A DNA stretch of 64,000 bases from Candidatus Ferrigenium bremense (GCA_019449635.1 JAGRPI010000007.1:1-64000); one strand, 5' to 3'; counted from the stretch's first letter, positions 38,628 to 48,864 are shown. The notes: a model not told the origin generated them from the letters alone. Program-made: numbers and translations.

Positions 38628-39461
38628 ATGACACCCGACCAATATTGCCATGACAAGGCCGCAGCCAGCGGTTCCAGTTTCTACTACAGCTTCCTGTTCC
38701 TGCCGCCGGACAAGCGCCGCGCCATCACCGCGCTGTATGCCTTCTGCCGCGAGGTGGATGACGCGGTGGACGAGTGTTCGGACGCCAACGTGGCGCGCAC
38801 CACGCTCGACTGGTGGCGCGGGGAGGTGGCGGAAATCTACGCCGGCAAGCCGCAGCATCCGGTCGCGCAGGCGCTGGTCCCGGTGGTGCGCCAGTTCAAC
38901 CTCGCGCAGGAGCACCTGCTGGAGATCATCGACGGCATGGAGATGGATATCGACCAGCCGCGCTACCCGGATTTCAAGTCGCTGCAACTGTATTGCTACC
39001 GCGTCGCATCGGTGGTCGGGCTGCTGTCCGCCGAGATCTTCGGCTACAGCGACCGACAAACATTGAAGTACGCGCACGACCTCGGCATCGCCTTCCAGCT
39101 CACCAACATCATCCGCGATGTCGGCGAGGACGCACGGCGCAACCGCATCTACCTGCCGATGGACGAACTGCAGCAGTTCGGCGTGGCGGCGGCGGACATC
39201 CTCAACGCGCGCGAAACGGAAGACTTCCAGAAACTGATGGCGTTCCAGGTCAAGCGCGCGCAACGCTACTACCGGCAGGCGCTCGAACACCTCCCCGCAG
39301 CGGATCGCAAGGCGCAGCGCACCGGCCTGATCATGGCGGCGATCTACCGCGCCACGCTGGACGAGATCGTCGCGAGCGGCAGCCATGTCTTGCACGAGCG
39401 AATTTCACTCGGCACTGGTTACAAACTGTGGCTGGCTTGCAAGACTTGGATCAAAAACTAA
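38628..39461 (+). CDS. hpnD: Presqualene diphosphate synthase HpnD
   Basis: 277 residues from the ATG at 38628 (a TTG four codons earlier is rejected). Joins two farnesyl diphosphates into presqualene diphosphate. First Asp-rich motif ALYAFCREVDDAVDE; second IIRDVGEDARRNRIYLPMDE; YCYRVASVVGLL is the conserved central helix. Confidence 0.94.
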   Translation: MTPDQYCHDKAAASGSSFYYSFLFLPPDKRRAITALYAFCREVDDAVDECSDANVARTTLDWWRGEVAEIYAGKPQHPVAQALVPVVRQFNLAQEHLLEIIDGMEMDIDQPRYPDFKSLQLYCYRVASVVGLLSAEIFGYSDRQTLKYAHDLGIAFQLTNIIRDVGEDARRNRIYLPMDELQQFGVAAADILNARETEDFQKLMAFQVKRAQRYYRQALEHLPAADRKAQRTGLIMAAIYRATLDEIVASGSHVLHERISLGTGYKLWLACKTWIKN

Positions 39462-39465
39462 CCCC

Positions 39466-39566
39466 CAACCCCTCCCAACCTCCCCTTGTCAGGGGAGGAG
39501 CCACACCTCTTCCTGGTAAAGATGGGCACTGTTCACCTCCCCTGACAAGGGGAGGCCGGGAGGGGT
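39466..39566. repeat. Repeat, family H, at the hpnD-hpnE junction
   Basis: CCTCCCAACCTCCCCTTGTC and ACCTCCCCTGACAAGGGGAG with an inner CAGGGGAGG pair. It ends where the recognisable HpnE sequence begins and appears to have replaced the original start codon region. Confidence 0.8.
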
Positions 39567-39571
39567 TAAGC

Positions 39572-40942
39572 ACTGCCATCATCGGTGGCGGCTACGCCGG
39601 CATGGCAGCCGCGGTGGCGCTGGCAGAACGCGGCATTCCCGTCACCGTGTTCGAGAGCGCCAGGCAGCTCGGCGGGCGGGCGCGCGGCGTGCTGCACAAC
39701 GACATGCAGGCTCCCTCTCTCCAACTCTCCCCCAAAGGGGGAGAGAGCAACCGTCCCCTGCGGGGAAATCATTTAATTCTGGACAACGGCCAGCATCTGC
39801 TACTCGGCTGCTACCGCGAGACCCTGCGCCTGATCGAACAGGTTGGCGGCAATATCGAGCAGGACTTCCTGCGCCTGCCGCTGCAGCTCGATCTGCACGG
39901 CGAGTTTGCTTTCAGGGCGCCGCGCCTGCCCGCACCGCTGCACCTTTTGATGGCCCTGCTCAACGCGCAAGGCCTGCCGTTCGGCGCGCGCCTGGATGCC
40001 GCGCGCTTCATGCTCGCATTGCGCCGCGCAAATTTCCGGCTGGCACACGACATGACGGTCTGCGAGCTGCTCGCGCAGCACAGCCAGAGTGACGGGCTTG
40101 TACGGAAACTCTGGGAGCCGCTGTGCATCGCCGCGCTGAATACGCCTATCCACAAGGCCTCCGCGCAGGTGCTGCTCAACGTGCTGCGCGATGCGCTGAA
40201 CCGGTCGCGCGCCGACAGCGACATGCTGCTGCCGCGCCTCAACTTCAGTGCGCTGTTCCCGCAGCGCGCCGCGGGCTATATCGAACGGCGCGGCGGCAAG
40301 ATGCTCACTTCATGCGCCATTAAAGCGATCATCCCCAAGGATGGCGGCATCGAACTCGTCACAGCGCAAGCCTGCCCAGAGCCGGGTCAAAGGGGCCGCA
40401 CGGCATTCAGCCATGTCATCTGCGCCGCGCCGCCGACAGTTGCGGCAAATTTGCTGCGCCCCATCTCATCGCTAGAAAACACCGTCGCACAGATCGACAG
40501 CCTGGAACACCAGCCGATCTACACCGTGTACCTGCGCTATCCGGCGCACGTCACCCTGCCGCACCCGATGATCGGCCTGCACCGGCGCTTCAGCCAGTGG
40601 CTGTTCGACAGGGGCCGGATCGCCGGGCAGCACGGCCTGCTCGCCGCCGTCATCAGCGCGGAGGGCATCCACCAGGAGTTGGCCCAGGAACAACTGGCGC
40701 AAAAAGTCATTGCGGAATTGCGCGAAGAATTCGGCATCGCCGAGCCGCCGGGATGGTTCAGGGTCATCGCCGAAAAGCGCGCCACCTTCTGTTGCGCGCC
40801 CGACCTGCTCCGCCCACCGCAACAGACCGCCCTGCCCGGACTGCTGTTGGCGGGCGACTACACCGCCGGCGACTACCCCGCGACGCTGGAAGGCGCGGTA
40901 CTGAGCGGGCTGCGCTGTGCCAGCCTGGTTCTGGAATCATGA
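39572..40942 (+). CDS. hpnE: Hydroxysqualene dehydroxylase HpnE; 5' end disrupted by repeats
   Basis: About 456 residues. FAD-dependent amine-oxidase-fold enzyme reducing hydroxysqualene to squalene. The FAD motif STAIIGGGYAGMAAAVALAE begins at the listed start, and LLLAGDYTAGDYPATLEGAV is the C-terminal FAD site. The frame is open far upstream through a repeat with no ATG or GTG near; the ATG at 39600 would cut the FAD motif, and CTG 39542 is a possible start. The listed 5' end is thus approximate. A second palindrome (39709-39768) is inserted in frame after ARGVLHNDM. Confidence 0.85.
   Translation, partial: TAIIGGGYAGMAAAVALAERGIPVTVFESARQLGGRARGVLHNDMQAPSLQLSPKGGESNRPLRGNHLILDNGQHLLLGCYRETLRLIEQVGGNIEQDFLRLPLQLDLHGEFAFRAPRLPAPLHLLMALLNAQGLPFGARLDAARFMLALRRANFRLAHDMTVCELLAQHSQSDGLVRKLWEPLCIAALNTPIHKASAQVLLNVLRDALNRSRADSDMLLPRLNFSALFPQRAAGYIERRGGKMLTSCAIKAIIPKDGGIELVTAQACPEPGQRGRTAFSHVICAAPPTVAANLLRPISSLENTVAQIDSLEHQPIYTVYLRYPAHVTLPHPMIGLHRRFSQWLFDRGRIAGQHGLLAAVISAEGIHQELAQEQLAQKVIAELREEFGIAEPPGWFRVIAEKRATFCCAPDLLRPPQQTALPGLLLAGDYTAGDYPATLEGAVLSGLRCASLVLES
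39709..39768. repeat. CTCTCC-type palindrome inserted in frame in hpnE
   Basis: CTCTCTCCAACTCTCCCCCA pairs with the GGGGGAGAGAG that follows, plus a GTCCCCTGCGGGGAAAT tail. It adds about 20 residues between the FAD-binding core and LILDNGQHLLLGCY. Confidence 0.75.
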
Positions 40943-40956
40943 CCCCGTGTCGACGG

Positions 40957-40982
40957 CGCCTATTTTATTGTTATAATAGGCG
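40957..40982 (+). promoter_or_regulatory. Palindromic operator overlapping a TATAAT box before the hemerythrin gene
   Basis: CGCCTATT (40957-40964) and AATAGGCG (40975-40982) are exact inverted repeats with a 10-bp AT-rich spacer. A perfect TATAAT is at 40972-40977, inside the right half. The first gene downstream starts at 41070. This is a good candidate repressor site controlling the hemerythrin/NnrS-like cluster; alternatively it is the hpnE terminator hairpin, although no T-run follows. Confidence 0.5.
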
Positions 40983-41069
40983 ACAGTAATACTCAACTTT
41001 TAAAATCAGAAACCGATTGAAATGCGGATATACCAACCGCGCCATTCAGCCATTTACAAGGAAACTGAC

Positions 41070-41501
41070 ATGACAACCATTGCGGAATTCATGACCGCCA
41101 ACCACAAGACCTGCGACAACGAATTCGCCGATGCCGAAACAGCCGCGCTCACCGACGACTGGGCCGATGCTGAAACCGCCTTCAATGCCTTTAACGATGA
41201 CATGGCGCACCATTTCCGCATGGAAGAAGAAGTGCTCTTCCCCGCCCTGGCGTCTGCCGGCGGCCCTTCCGGGCCTGTACAAGTCATGCTCATGGAACAC
41301 ACTCAGATAAGAGAACTCCTCGGGCAAATGGCTGCTGCGGTAAAACAAAAAGATGCGCAGGAATACAGCGGTCTTTCGGAAACCCTGCTGATGGTGATGC
41401 AGCAGCATAACCACAAGGAAGAGAACATTCTCTATCCCATCATGGACCAGATCCTGGCAAGGGAACGGGAAGCTCTCCTCGGACGCTTTCAGGCCGTTTG
41501 A
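41070..41501 (+). CDS. Hemerythrin HHE cation-binding domain protein
   Basis: 143 residues. A four-helix di-iron protein that binds O2 or NO. Likely iron ligands are H12 (TANHKTCD), H48 (MAHHFRMEEEVLF) with E52, the His of LMEHTQIREL, and the QQHNHKEENILYPIM cluster. AAGGAAAC precedes the ATG at 41070. The next gene starts 6 bp after its stop. Confidence 0.9.
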   Translation: MTTIAEFMTANHKTCDNEFADAETAALTDDWADAETAFNAFNDDMAHHFRMEEEVLFPALASAGGPSGPVQVMLMEHTQIRELLGQMAAAVKQKDAQEYSGLSETLLMVMQQHNHKEENILYPIMDQILAREREALLGRFQAV

Positions 41502-41506
41502 CAGCC

Positions 41507-41755
41507 ATGCCGGTACTCGACGTACGCGGGCTGCCGCCGCCCGAGCCTTTCGAGAACATCATCCGTGCACTGCAAACGCTTTCCGGCCAGGAAACACTGC
41601 AAGTGTTTATCCACCGTGAACCCCACCCGCTCTACGAAATGCTGCGCGATGCCGGTTATGCCTGGCAAACCACAGCGCTTGCAGATGGCGATTTTGAAAT
41701 CCTGATTACAATCATGGCGCAGGCCGCAAACAATGATGAACCGTCTACACCATGA
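41507..41755 (+). CDS. DUF2249 family protein
   Basis: 82 residues. MPVLDVRGLPPPEPFENIIR followed by HREPHPLYEMLRDAGYAWQT is the DUF2249 pattern, a TusA-like small fold often found beside hemerythrins and denitrification genes. It directly follows the hemerythrin, so cotranscription is very likely. The biochemical role is unknown. Confidence 0.85.
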   Translation: MPVLDVRGLPPPEPFENIIRALQTLSGQETLQVFIHREPHPLYEMLRDAGYAWQTTALADGDFEILITIMAQAANNDEPSTP

Positions 41756-41761
41756 TTGTTC

Positions 41762-41843
41762 CCTCACCCCCGTTCCCCCTCTCCCGCAAGCGGGAGAGGG
41801 GTACGGTCGGTTCGCTGCGCGAGAATCACTCCCCGAGCGCGCC
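41762..41843. repeat. CTCTCCCGC-type palindrome with GCTGCGCGAG tail
   Basis: CCCCCTCTCCCGCAAGCGGG and then AGAGGGG, followed by GGTTCGCTGCGCGAGAATCA. The same pair of units, in the same order, occurs at 57000-57060. It ends just before the next gene start. Confidence 0.75.
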
Positions 41844-41845
41844 GC

Positions 41846-43135
41846 ATGAAAATAGCCTCCCTCAGCGCCGAACAGGCCCCGCCGATCAGCTTGCCGCTAC
41901 GCTTCTTCACCATGGCGCCGGTCTTTCTGGCGCTGGCCGCACTGCTGCTGGCATTGGCCGGCGGCAACCCGTTCGCGGAGCTGCGCTCCCCCGCACAGAT
42001 CGCCGCGACGCATCACATCACCCTGGGATTCATGGCGATGATCATGATGGGTGCCATCCAGCAATTGCTGCCGGTCGTGATCGGCAGCCCGATGCCCGCA
42101 CCGCGGCTGGTGGCATGGCTCACTTTCCTGCCGCTGATAGCGGGCGCGCTGTCGTTGTCCGCCGGCTTCATGCTGGGCAGGACGGAGCTGCTCAATCTTT
42201 CCTGGCCGCTGCTGGGATTGGCTTTCCTGGTATTCATCGTCGCAAGCCTGACCAGCCTGGCGCGCGCCAGCGCGAAAAATGCGACGAAAACCGCCCTGCT
42301 GCTGGCCATCCTCTCGCTCGCGGGCGCCGTCACGTTCGGCATGCTGCTCGCCGCGGGTTACGCCAACGGTTTGCCGCTGCCCTTTGCCAAGCTGGCGACT
42401 GCCCATATCAGCCTGGCATTGGGCGGCTGGGTACTATTGCTGGCGATCGGCGTGTCTTACCAGGTCGTGCCGATGTTCCAGCTCACCCCGAACTACCCGA
42501 AATGGATGACTGCCGCTCTGGCTCCCGCCATTTTTGCGACCCTGCTGCTGAACCTGGCGCTGCTCCTGCCGGAAGCGGCGCCGCGCTGGGCGGGATTCAT
42601 CGCGGAAGCCCTCTTCTGGTCATTGGCCTGCTGCTTCGCCGTGGTCACGCTCAGGCTGCAAACCCAGCGCCGCCGCCACATTCCGGATGCCCCGCTGAAT
42701 TTCTTCCGGGTGAGCATGTTCTCGCTGTTGCTTGCCGCAGCGTTTTCGCTGGCAGCGCTGGCTTTTCCGATGGCTGTCAATCATCTCCGGACGCTGTCCG
42801 CTCTGGCCTTCCTGCTGGGTTTCGCGCTCTCCCTGATCCAGGGCATGCTTTATAAAATCGTCCCGTTCCTGGTGTGGTTCCACCTGTTTCGCGGCGGACT
42901 CAAGACGGGCGTCCCGAACATGAAGAACATCATCCCCGAACCCTGGATTTGGCGGCACCTGTGGCTGCACAGCAGCACACTGCTTGCGGCACTGCTGGCG
43001 CCCTGGTGGAACGCGGCGGCATGGCTGGTGATGCTCGGACTGCTGCTGCAGGGAGCGCTGCTGGGCTATGGCGTCATTACCGGCATCGCGGTTTACCGGC
43101 GCACCTTCCGGAAAATCGAACAAACACAACCATGA
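41846..43135 (+). CDS. Polytopic membrane protein in the hemerythrin/NnrS cluster
   Basis: 429 residues with about twelve membrane helices. Paired His occur in ATHHITLGFMAMIMMGAIQQ, and TAHISLALGGWVLLLAIGVS leads to YQVVPMFQLTPNYP. These His-containing helices recall heme-binding NnrS-like or oxidase-subunit-I-like proteins, and proteins of this kind are commonly beside hemerythrin and DUF2249 genes. No function is claimed; heme or NO-related roles are inference from context. Confidence 0.7.
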   Translation: MKIASLSAEQAPPISLPLRFFTMAPVFLALAALLLALAGGNPFAELRSPAQIAATHHITLGFMAMIMMGAIQQLLPVVIGSPMPAPRLVAWLTFLPLIAGALSLSAGFMLGRTELLNLSWPLLGLAFLVFIVASLTSLARASAKNATKTALLLAILSLAGAVTFGMLLAAGYANGLPLPFAKLATAHISLALGGWVLLLAIGVSYQVVPMFQLTPNYPKWMTAALAPAIFATLLLNLALLLPEAAPRWAGFIAEALFWSLACCFAVVTLRLQTQRRRHIPDAPLNFFRVSMFSLLLAAAFSLAALAFPMAVNHLRTLSALAFLLGFALSLIQGMLYKIVPFLVWFHLFRGGLKTGVPNMKNIIPEPWIWRHLWLHSSTLLAALLAPWWNAAAWLVMLGLLLQGALLGYGVITGIAVYRRTFRKIEQTQP

Positions 43136-43380
43136 AAAAAACCTTCAGAAATTTGTTTTGCGGGATGGCAGGCTGGACACGGCGATGCGAAGCATTTGGG
43201 GCGGGCAAGCCTGCTGCTCCGCGTTCCCGCACCGGAGGGCTTGCGCCCCACCGTGTCGCGCGGGCACCGCAAGGAGCCGCGCAGCAAATGATGAGGCATA
43301 TCTGGTTAGATAGACGAGGAATGAGCGAGCACGCGACGCCGCGATTTGCCCGCAAAACGGATTTATGGAGGTTTTTTTGA
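43132..43380 (+). CDS. Doubtful 82-residue ORF, possibly repeat-encoded
   Basis: Starts with ATGAAAAAAACC overlapping the stop of the upstream gene and ends 6 bp before the SirB-like start, so it fits the operon geometry. The product (MKKTFRNLFCGMAGWTRRCE at the start, FARKTDLWRFF at the end) is Arg/Ala-rich with no signal, helix pattern or known family. The DNA contains inverted segments (GGGCGGGCAAGC with GCTTGCGCCCC), as if a mobile non-coding element had been read through. Either a small unknown protein or an intergenic repeat. Confidence 0.35.
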   Translation: MKKTFRNLFCGMAGWTRRCEAFGAGKPAAPRSRTGGLAPHRVARAPQGAAQQMMRHIWLDRRGMSEHATPRFARKTDLWRFF

Positions 43381-43385
43381 GTTTC

Positions 43386-43760
43386 ATGCTGATCAAACAC
43401 ATCCACATCACCTGCGCAGTCCTCAGCTACACGCTGTTCTTCCTGCGCGGCATCTGGAGTTTCAACGGCTCGCCCATCATGCGGCAACGCTGGATCAGGG
43501 TGGTGCCGCATGTCGTGGATACACTGCTGCTCGTCAGTGCGCTGACGCTGGCTTTCACCATCCGCCAGTACCCGTTCGTGGATGCGTGGCTGACCGCCAA
43601 GGTCTTCGGCCTGCTGCTGTATATCGGGCTGGGCTTTGTCGCACTGAAATACGGCAAGAGCAAAACCATCCGTATCTCCGCATGGCTGGCGGCACAGGCA
43701 GTGTTCGGTTACATCGTGCTGGTCGCAGTCAACCACAACCCCTTGCCATTCATCCATTGA
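43386..43760 (+). CDS. SirB2-family membrane protein
   Basis: 124 residues with four membrane helices. IKHIHITCAVLSYTLFFLRG, HVVDTLLLVSALTLAFTIRQ, LTAKVFGLLLYIGLGFVALK and QAVFGYIVLVAVNHNP match the SirB/'invasion gene expression up-regulator' family. The function is not established. It sits between the membrane protein at 41846 and a second hemerythrin. Confidence 0.88.
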   Translation: MLIKHIHITCAVLSYTLFFLRGIWSFNGSPIMRQRWIRVVPHVVDTLLLVSALTLAFTIRQYPFVDAWLTAKVFGLLLYIGLGFVALKYGKSKTIRISAWLAAQAVFGYIVLVAVNHNPLPFIH

Positions 43761-43770
43761 GGACCACAAC

Positions 43771-44325
43771 ATGATTTCATTTGCATCCACAGAGACCGCC
43801 CCCAGTTTCGACCACCCGCTGGAAATGCTGAGCGCCTGCCACGGCAAGATCCACCGGCAACTCGATACCCTGCAAAAACTGGCTGCCCATTTGCCCGCAC
43901 ACGGTTGCGACCAGCAGGTCCGGCAGGCCGCCCAGGGCATCCTGCGCTACTTCGACACCGCCGGACAGTTCCATCATCAGGATGAGGAAGAGCATCTGTT
44001 CCCCACCCTGCTAGCCCTGGACACCCCCGAAAAGTCAGCTGTAAAAGCCCTGATCGCAGACCTGCTCGACCAGCACGCCGTCATGTTCGCCGCCTGGAGC
44101 GATGTGCGCGCGGTATTGGTGAAACTTGCCGAAGGGGTGAATACGCCGCTGCCCGAAGCGCTGGTCAAAAAACTGGTCGGCAGCTACACCCCGCATATCG
44201 AACTTGAAGAGACCCAACTGCTGACGCTTTCTGCGCGCCTGCTCAGCCCGCAGCAGATCATGGCATTGGGGAAAAACATGGCGGAACGGCGCGGCGCGAA
44301 ATTCCCTGCGGCACCGGCCAGCTAA
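43771..44325 (+). CDS. Hemerythrin HHE domain protein, second copy
   Basis: 184 residues. Putative di-iron ligands are in LSACHGKIHRQLDTL, GQFHHQDEEEHLFPTLL, LLDQHAVMFAAWSD and YTPHIELEETQLL. It is longer and distinct from the 41070 hemerythrin and resembles cytosolic hemerythrin-like proteins implicated in oxygen or NO sensing and iron-sulfur repair. It follows the SirB-like gene by 10 bp. Confidence 0.88.
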   Translation: MISFASTETAPSFDHPLEMLSACHGKIHRQLDTLQKLAAHLPAHGCDQQVRQAAQGILRYFDTAGQFHHQDEEEHLFPTLLALDTPEKSAVKALIADLLDQHAVMFAAWSDVRAVLVKLAEGVNTPLPEALVKKLVGSYTPHIELEETQLLTLSARLLSPQQIMALGKNMAERRGAKFPAAPAS

Positions 44326-44427
44326 TCCAGCCACCTCGGCTGCAGACTGGTGGATGATGCGGCGTGTCCCTCCCTGGGGAAACGCTGCGAACCGGGAAAC
44401 AAGCGCAGCGAGTTTCGCTGAAACGGG

Positions 44428-45588
44428 TCAATGCTCCTTGCCGTCGATGCGCGGCTGCATGAGGATGGGAATATACCGCCAGGCGAGCAGCGCAAAACAG
44501 GCGAACCAGCACGCCGCCGCGAGCTGGATCCAGTGCGCGTAACCACCGGGATGGATCTGCGGTGCGACGACGCGCAGCACGAATCCCAGCATCATGATCC
44601 ACAGCGCCAGCTTGTCGAGCGCATCGAACACCACCGTCCTGCCGGTGTGCCCCTTCGATATCCTGACGATCATCGCGGGAATGATCAGCCCCATCGCGCC
44701 GAAGGTGAAGACATGCACGGATATGGATGCGGCCCCTTCCAAGTGGGTGACGTGCCTGAAGAACTCGATCAGCAACTGGGCGACGATGGCGAGGTAACCC
44801 AGGTACATGATGCCGATGTCGAGCCGCCGTACCGCCAGTTGCGGCTTCCAGAAGATGAAGCGCCCCATCAGCAGCAGCGCGAGCAGCAAGGCGATCCAGC
44901 CTGACAGCTGCGCCGGCACCAGGCTTTCGAAGACCAGCAGCAACCCGAGCAGCTTGATCGACTTGTCGAGCGCCGGCTTCTGCAGGATCGCCACATTGAA
45001 TACACCCTTCATGAACTGCGCCAGCGTCCGTTCCAGCATCACCAAAAAGGCCATCCGGAACAGCCCCAGCGCCATGCTCCAGCCGACCTGCGCGTATTCG
45101 GCGCTGAGCATCAGGTTCTTCGCCATCAGGAAAGCCGGGAGGATCAGCAGGAAGAAATAGTTGTCTGGATAGAAGTCGCCCTTGCGGTTGCGGATCAGCG
45201 TCCACAACAGCATCGCCACGATCGATCCCAGGAACAGGTTGTTGGAAAACCGGAACAGGAACGGCGGCCAGCCGCCTTCGAACCACATGCCGGCACGCTC
45301 GAAGATCCACGCGGCAGCCAGGAACATCAGCGCGTTGCCATGATAGCCGCGCACCTTCACCCAGTTCTTGGTCGAGGTCAGCAGGAAACCGCCGAGGATC
45401 GCCCAGCCGAAGCCGAAGAACATCTCATGGGCATGCCACTGCACCGCGGAAAATGAGGTCGCCGGCGCCTCGACGGCACCGGAAAAGAACAATGCCCACA
45501 GGATTGGCAGGCTCAATCCAGACAAACAGGCCAATGCGAAAAACGGGCGAAATCCCACCAGCCAGAGCGGATGCGCGGACAGTTTCAT
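44428..45588 (-). CDS. NnrS family protein
   Basis: 386 residues with about twelve membrane helices. Opening HPLWLVGFRPFFALACLSGL, WHAHEMFFGFGWAILGGFLL and the later MVRISKGHTGR are the NnrS signature; conserved His are heme ligands in this NO-response family. GGAGGAG precedes the ATG at 45588. It converges on the hemerythrin cluster, completing an NO/denitrification-like neighbourhood. Confidence 0.9.
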   Translation of the reverse strand: MKLSAHPLWLVGFRPFFALACLSGLSLPILWALFFSGAVEAPATSFSAVQWHAHEMFFGFGWAILGGFLLTSTKNWVKVRGYHGNALMFLAAAWIFERAGMWFEGGWPPFLFRFSNNLFLGSIVAMLLWTLIRNRKGDFYPDNYFFLLILPAFLMAKNLMLSAEYAQVGWSMALGLFRMAFLVMLERTLAQFMKGVFNVAILQKPALDKSIKLLGLLLVFESLVPAQLSGWIALLLALLLMGRFIFWKPQLAVRRLDIGIMYLGYLAIVAQLLIEFFRHVTHLEGAASISVHVFTFGAMGLIIPAMIVRISKGHTGRTVVFDALDKLALWIMMLGFVLRVVAPQIHPGGYAHWIQLAAACWFACFALLAWRYIPILMQPRIDGKEH

Positions 45589-45829
45589 CTTCTCCTCCGG
45601 CTGTTCATTTGTGCGAGTCCCGGAGGGGCGGCGAGCGGCATCGAGCCGCATGATAGACATACATGTTTAGAGACTGACAGAAGCATTCGATCTTTTTCCT
45701 TTTTACTGAATTTGAGACATCTTTTACCCAATATTGTCCATCAAGCTGAATATCCCCTCCCCCTTGCACAGTGTGAAGGAACTGGTATGGCTCTAACAAA
45801 TCCTTGCACCTGCACCCGCCACTTCAACG
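45589..45829. other. Intergenic region upstream of nnrS
   Basis: 241 bp, AT-richer than its surroundings, between nnrS (its upstream region) and the end of the secretin-domain gene. No gene, repeat or confident regulatory site is seen; it must hold the nnrS promoter. A TTGTCCATCAA half-palindrome is present but does not fit an FNR/DNR box. Confidence 0.4.
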
Positions 45830-46696
45830 CTATTTAATCTCTTCCACCCTGATCAGCACGCTGCGCTGCTCGCGCGTCCGGGATGCGCCGCGCGTGGAAA
45901 TGGTCGAGTCGTCATTGTTCTTCTGCTGTCCCAAGCCGCCCACTTCCAGCCATTCGCCCAGGCGGCCGGATACGGTACTGGAAGCCTGCTGGACACGCAC
46001 GGTCGGCTGGTCGCCGCTGCCCGGCACGAGCGCATCGTTCTGCACGCTGATTTCCAGCGTGACCCGTTCGCCACTGATGCGCGGCAGCACATAAAAACTG
46101 CTGTTCACTTCCTGGTATTGCGTGCTGTCGATCACCCGCGTGCCCCACCGGTCCTGTATCACCTGCCGCTGCGGAACGGGAACGGATTGCCCGCTGCGCA
46201 CCAGCGCGCGATTGCCTTCCAGCACCTGCAATTGCTGGGTGTTGCGCTCGTCCTCGAGCGAGCGAGTGGAGGTCACCCTGGCCTTCAGCCTGTCCTGACC
46301 CTGCCCGAGCTCGACATTCAGGCCGCTGTTATCGCCGCTGCCCGGCGCGGCAATCCGCGCGTTGCGGCTCAAGCCGACATTGCCGGACACTTCGGTCAGG
46401 CGCTTGACGGTTTCGCTGTCCACGTTCTGCATCACGGTGATCTTCAGGCGGCGCGGCGCGACGTCGATGCTCTCCAGCAATTTCCTGATCTGCTCAAGGT
46501 TGCGCGGCGAGGTGCGCAGGATGAGCTGGTAATTCATGCCGCTGGCGGCATCGCCCTGGTCCAGCAACGGCCGGATGATGGGCAGCACCTCCTCCGCGCT
46601 GCGATGCTTGAGCGGAATGATCTCGAGTTCGCCGGCCCATGCAAGCTTGGGCAACAGCAGCAGGGCCATCCACAGCCAGCAAAATACGCTTTTCAT
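45830..46696 (-). CDS. Secretin-domain protein (short, type II/III secretion or pilus-like)
   Basis: 288 residues. A signal peptide (KSVFCWLWMALLLLPKLAWA) is followed by a secretin N-type domain (GELEIIPLKHRSAEEVLPII ... LRTSPRNLEQIRKLLESIDV) and then a secretin-like segment with LEGNRALVRSGQSVPVPQRQ and YVLPRISGERVTLEISVQND. The full beta-barrel gate of GspD/PilQ is not present. It stands alone, with no gsp or pil genes adjacent. Confidence 0.78.
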   Translation of the reverse strand: MKSVFCWLWMALLLLPKLAWAGELEIIPLKHRSAEEVLPIIRPLLDQGDAASGMNYQLILRTSPRNLEQIRKLLESIDVAPRRLKITVMQNVDSETVKRLTEVSGNVGLSRNARIAAPGSGDNSGLNVELGQGQDRLKARVTSTRSLEDERNTQQLQVLEGNRALVRSGQSVPVPQRQVIQDRWGTRVIDSTQYQEVNSSFYVLPRISGERVTLEISVQNDALVPGSGDQPTVRVQQASSTVSGRLGEWLEVGGLGQQKNNDDSTISTRGASRTREQRSVLIRVEEIK

Positions 46697-46724
46697 GACA
46701 TCTCCTTTTGGCTCACGCCCAACA

Positions 46725-48734
<2,010 letters not shown>

Positions 48735-48784
48735 CACCGCGAGTTCTCTCGCCGACCCGTGAGGCGGTTTTTGCTGTAAAACCC

Positions 48785-48839
48785 GTAGGAGCAGGCCATG
48801 CCCGCGAACCGCTTTGTCGCGGGCATGGCCCGCTCCTAC
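48785..48839. repeat. Palindrome (GTAGGAGCAGGCCATGCCCG / CGGGCATGGCCCGCTCCTAC)
   Basis: Nearly perfect inverted repeat of about 23-bp arms downstream of trxB; a family common in proteobacterial genomes, able to act as a transcription stop. Confidence 0.85.
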
Positions 48840-48864
48840 AAATAACTCGTCCAATGAAAATGAA

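Noticed and set aside
38774-39541. Long upstream extension of the hpnE frame
   Set aside because: It overlaps hpnD in another frame and then translates a repeat; the conserved HpnE sequence starts only at about 39572.
45740-45800. FNR/DNR-type box upstream of nnrS (TTGTCCATCAA)
   Set aside because: The spacing and left half do not fit TTGAT-N4-ATCAA; only one half-site resembles the consensus.
48735-48775. Intrinsic terminator after trxB (TCGCC ... GGCGGTTTTT)
   Set aside because: The stem is only 4-5 bp with a long loop; the palindrome at 48785 is the better candidate stop.
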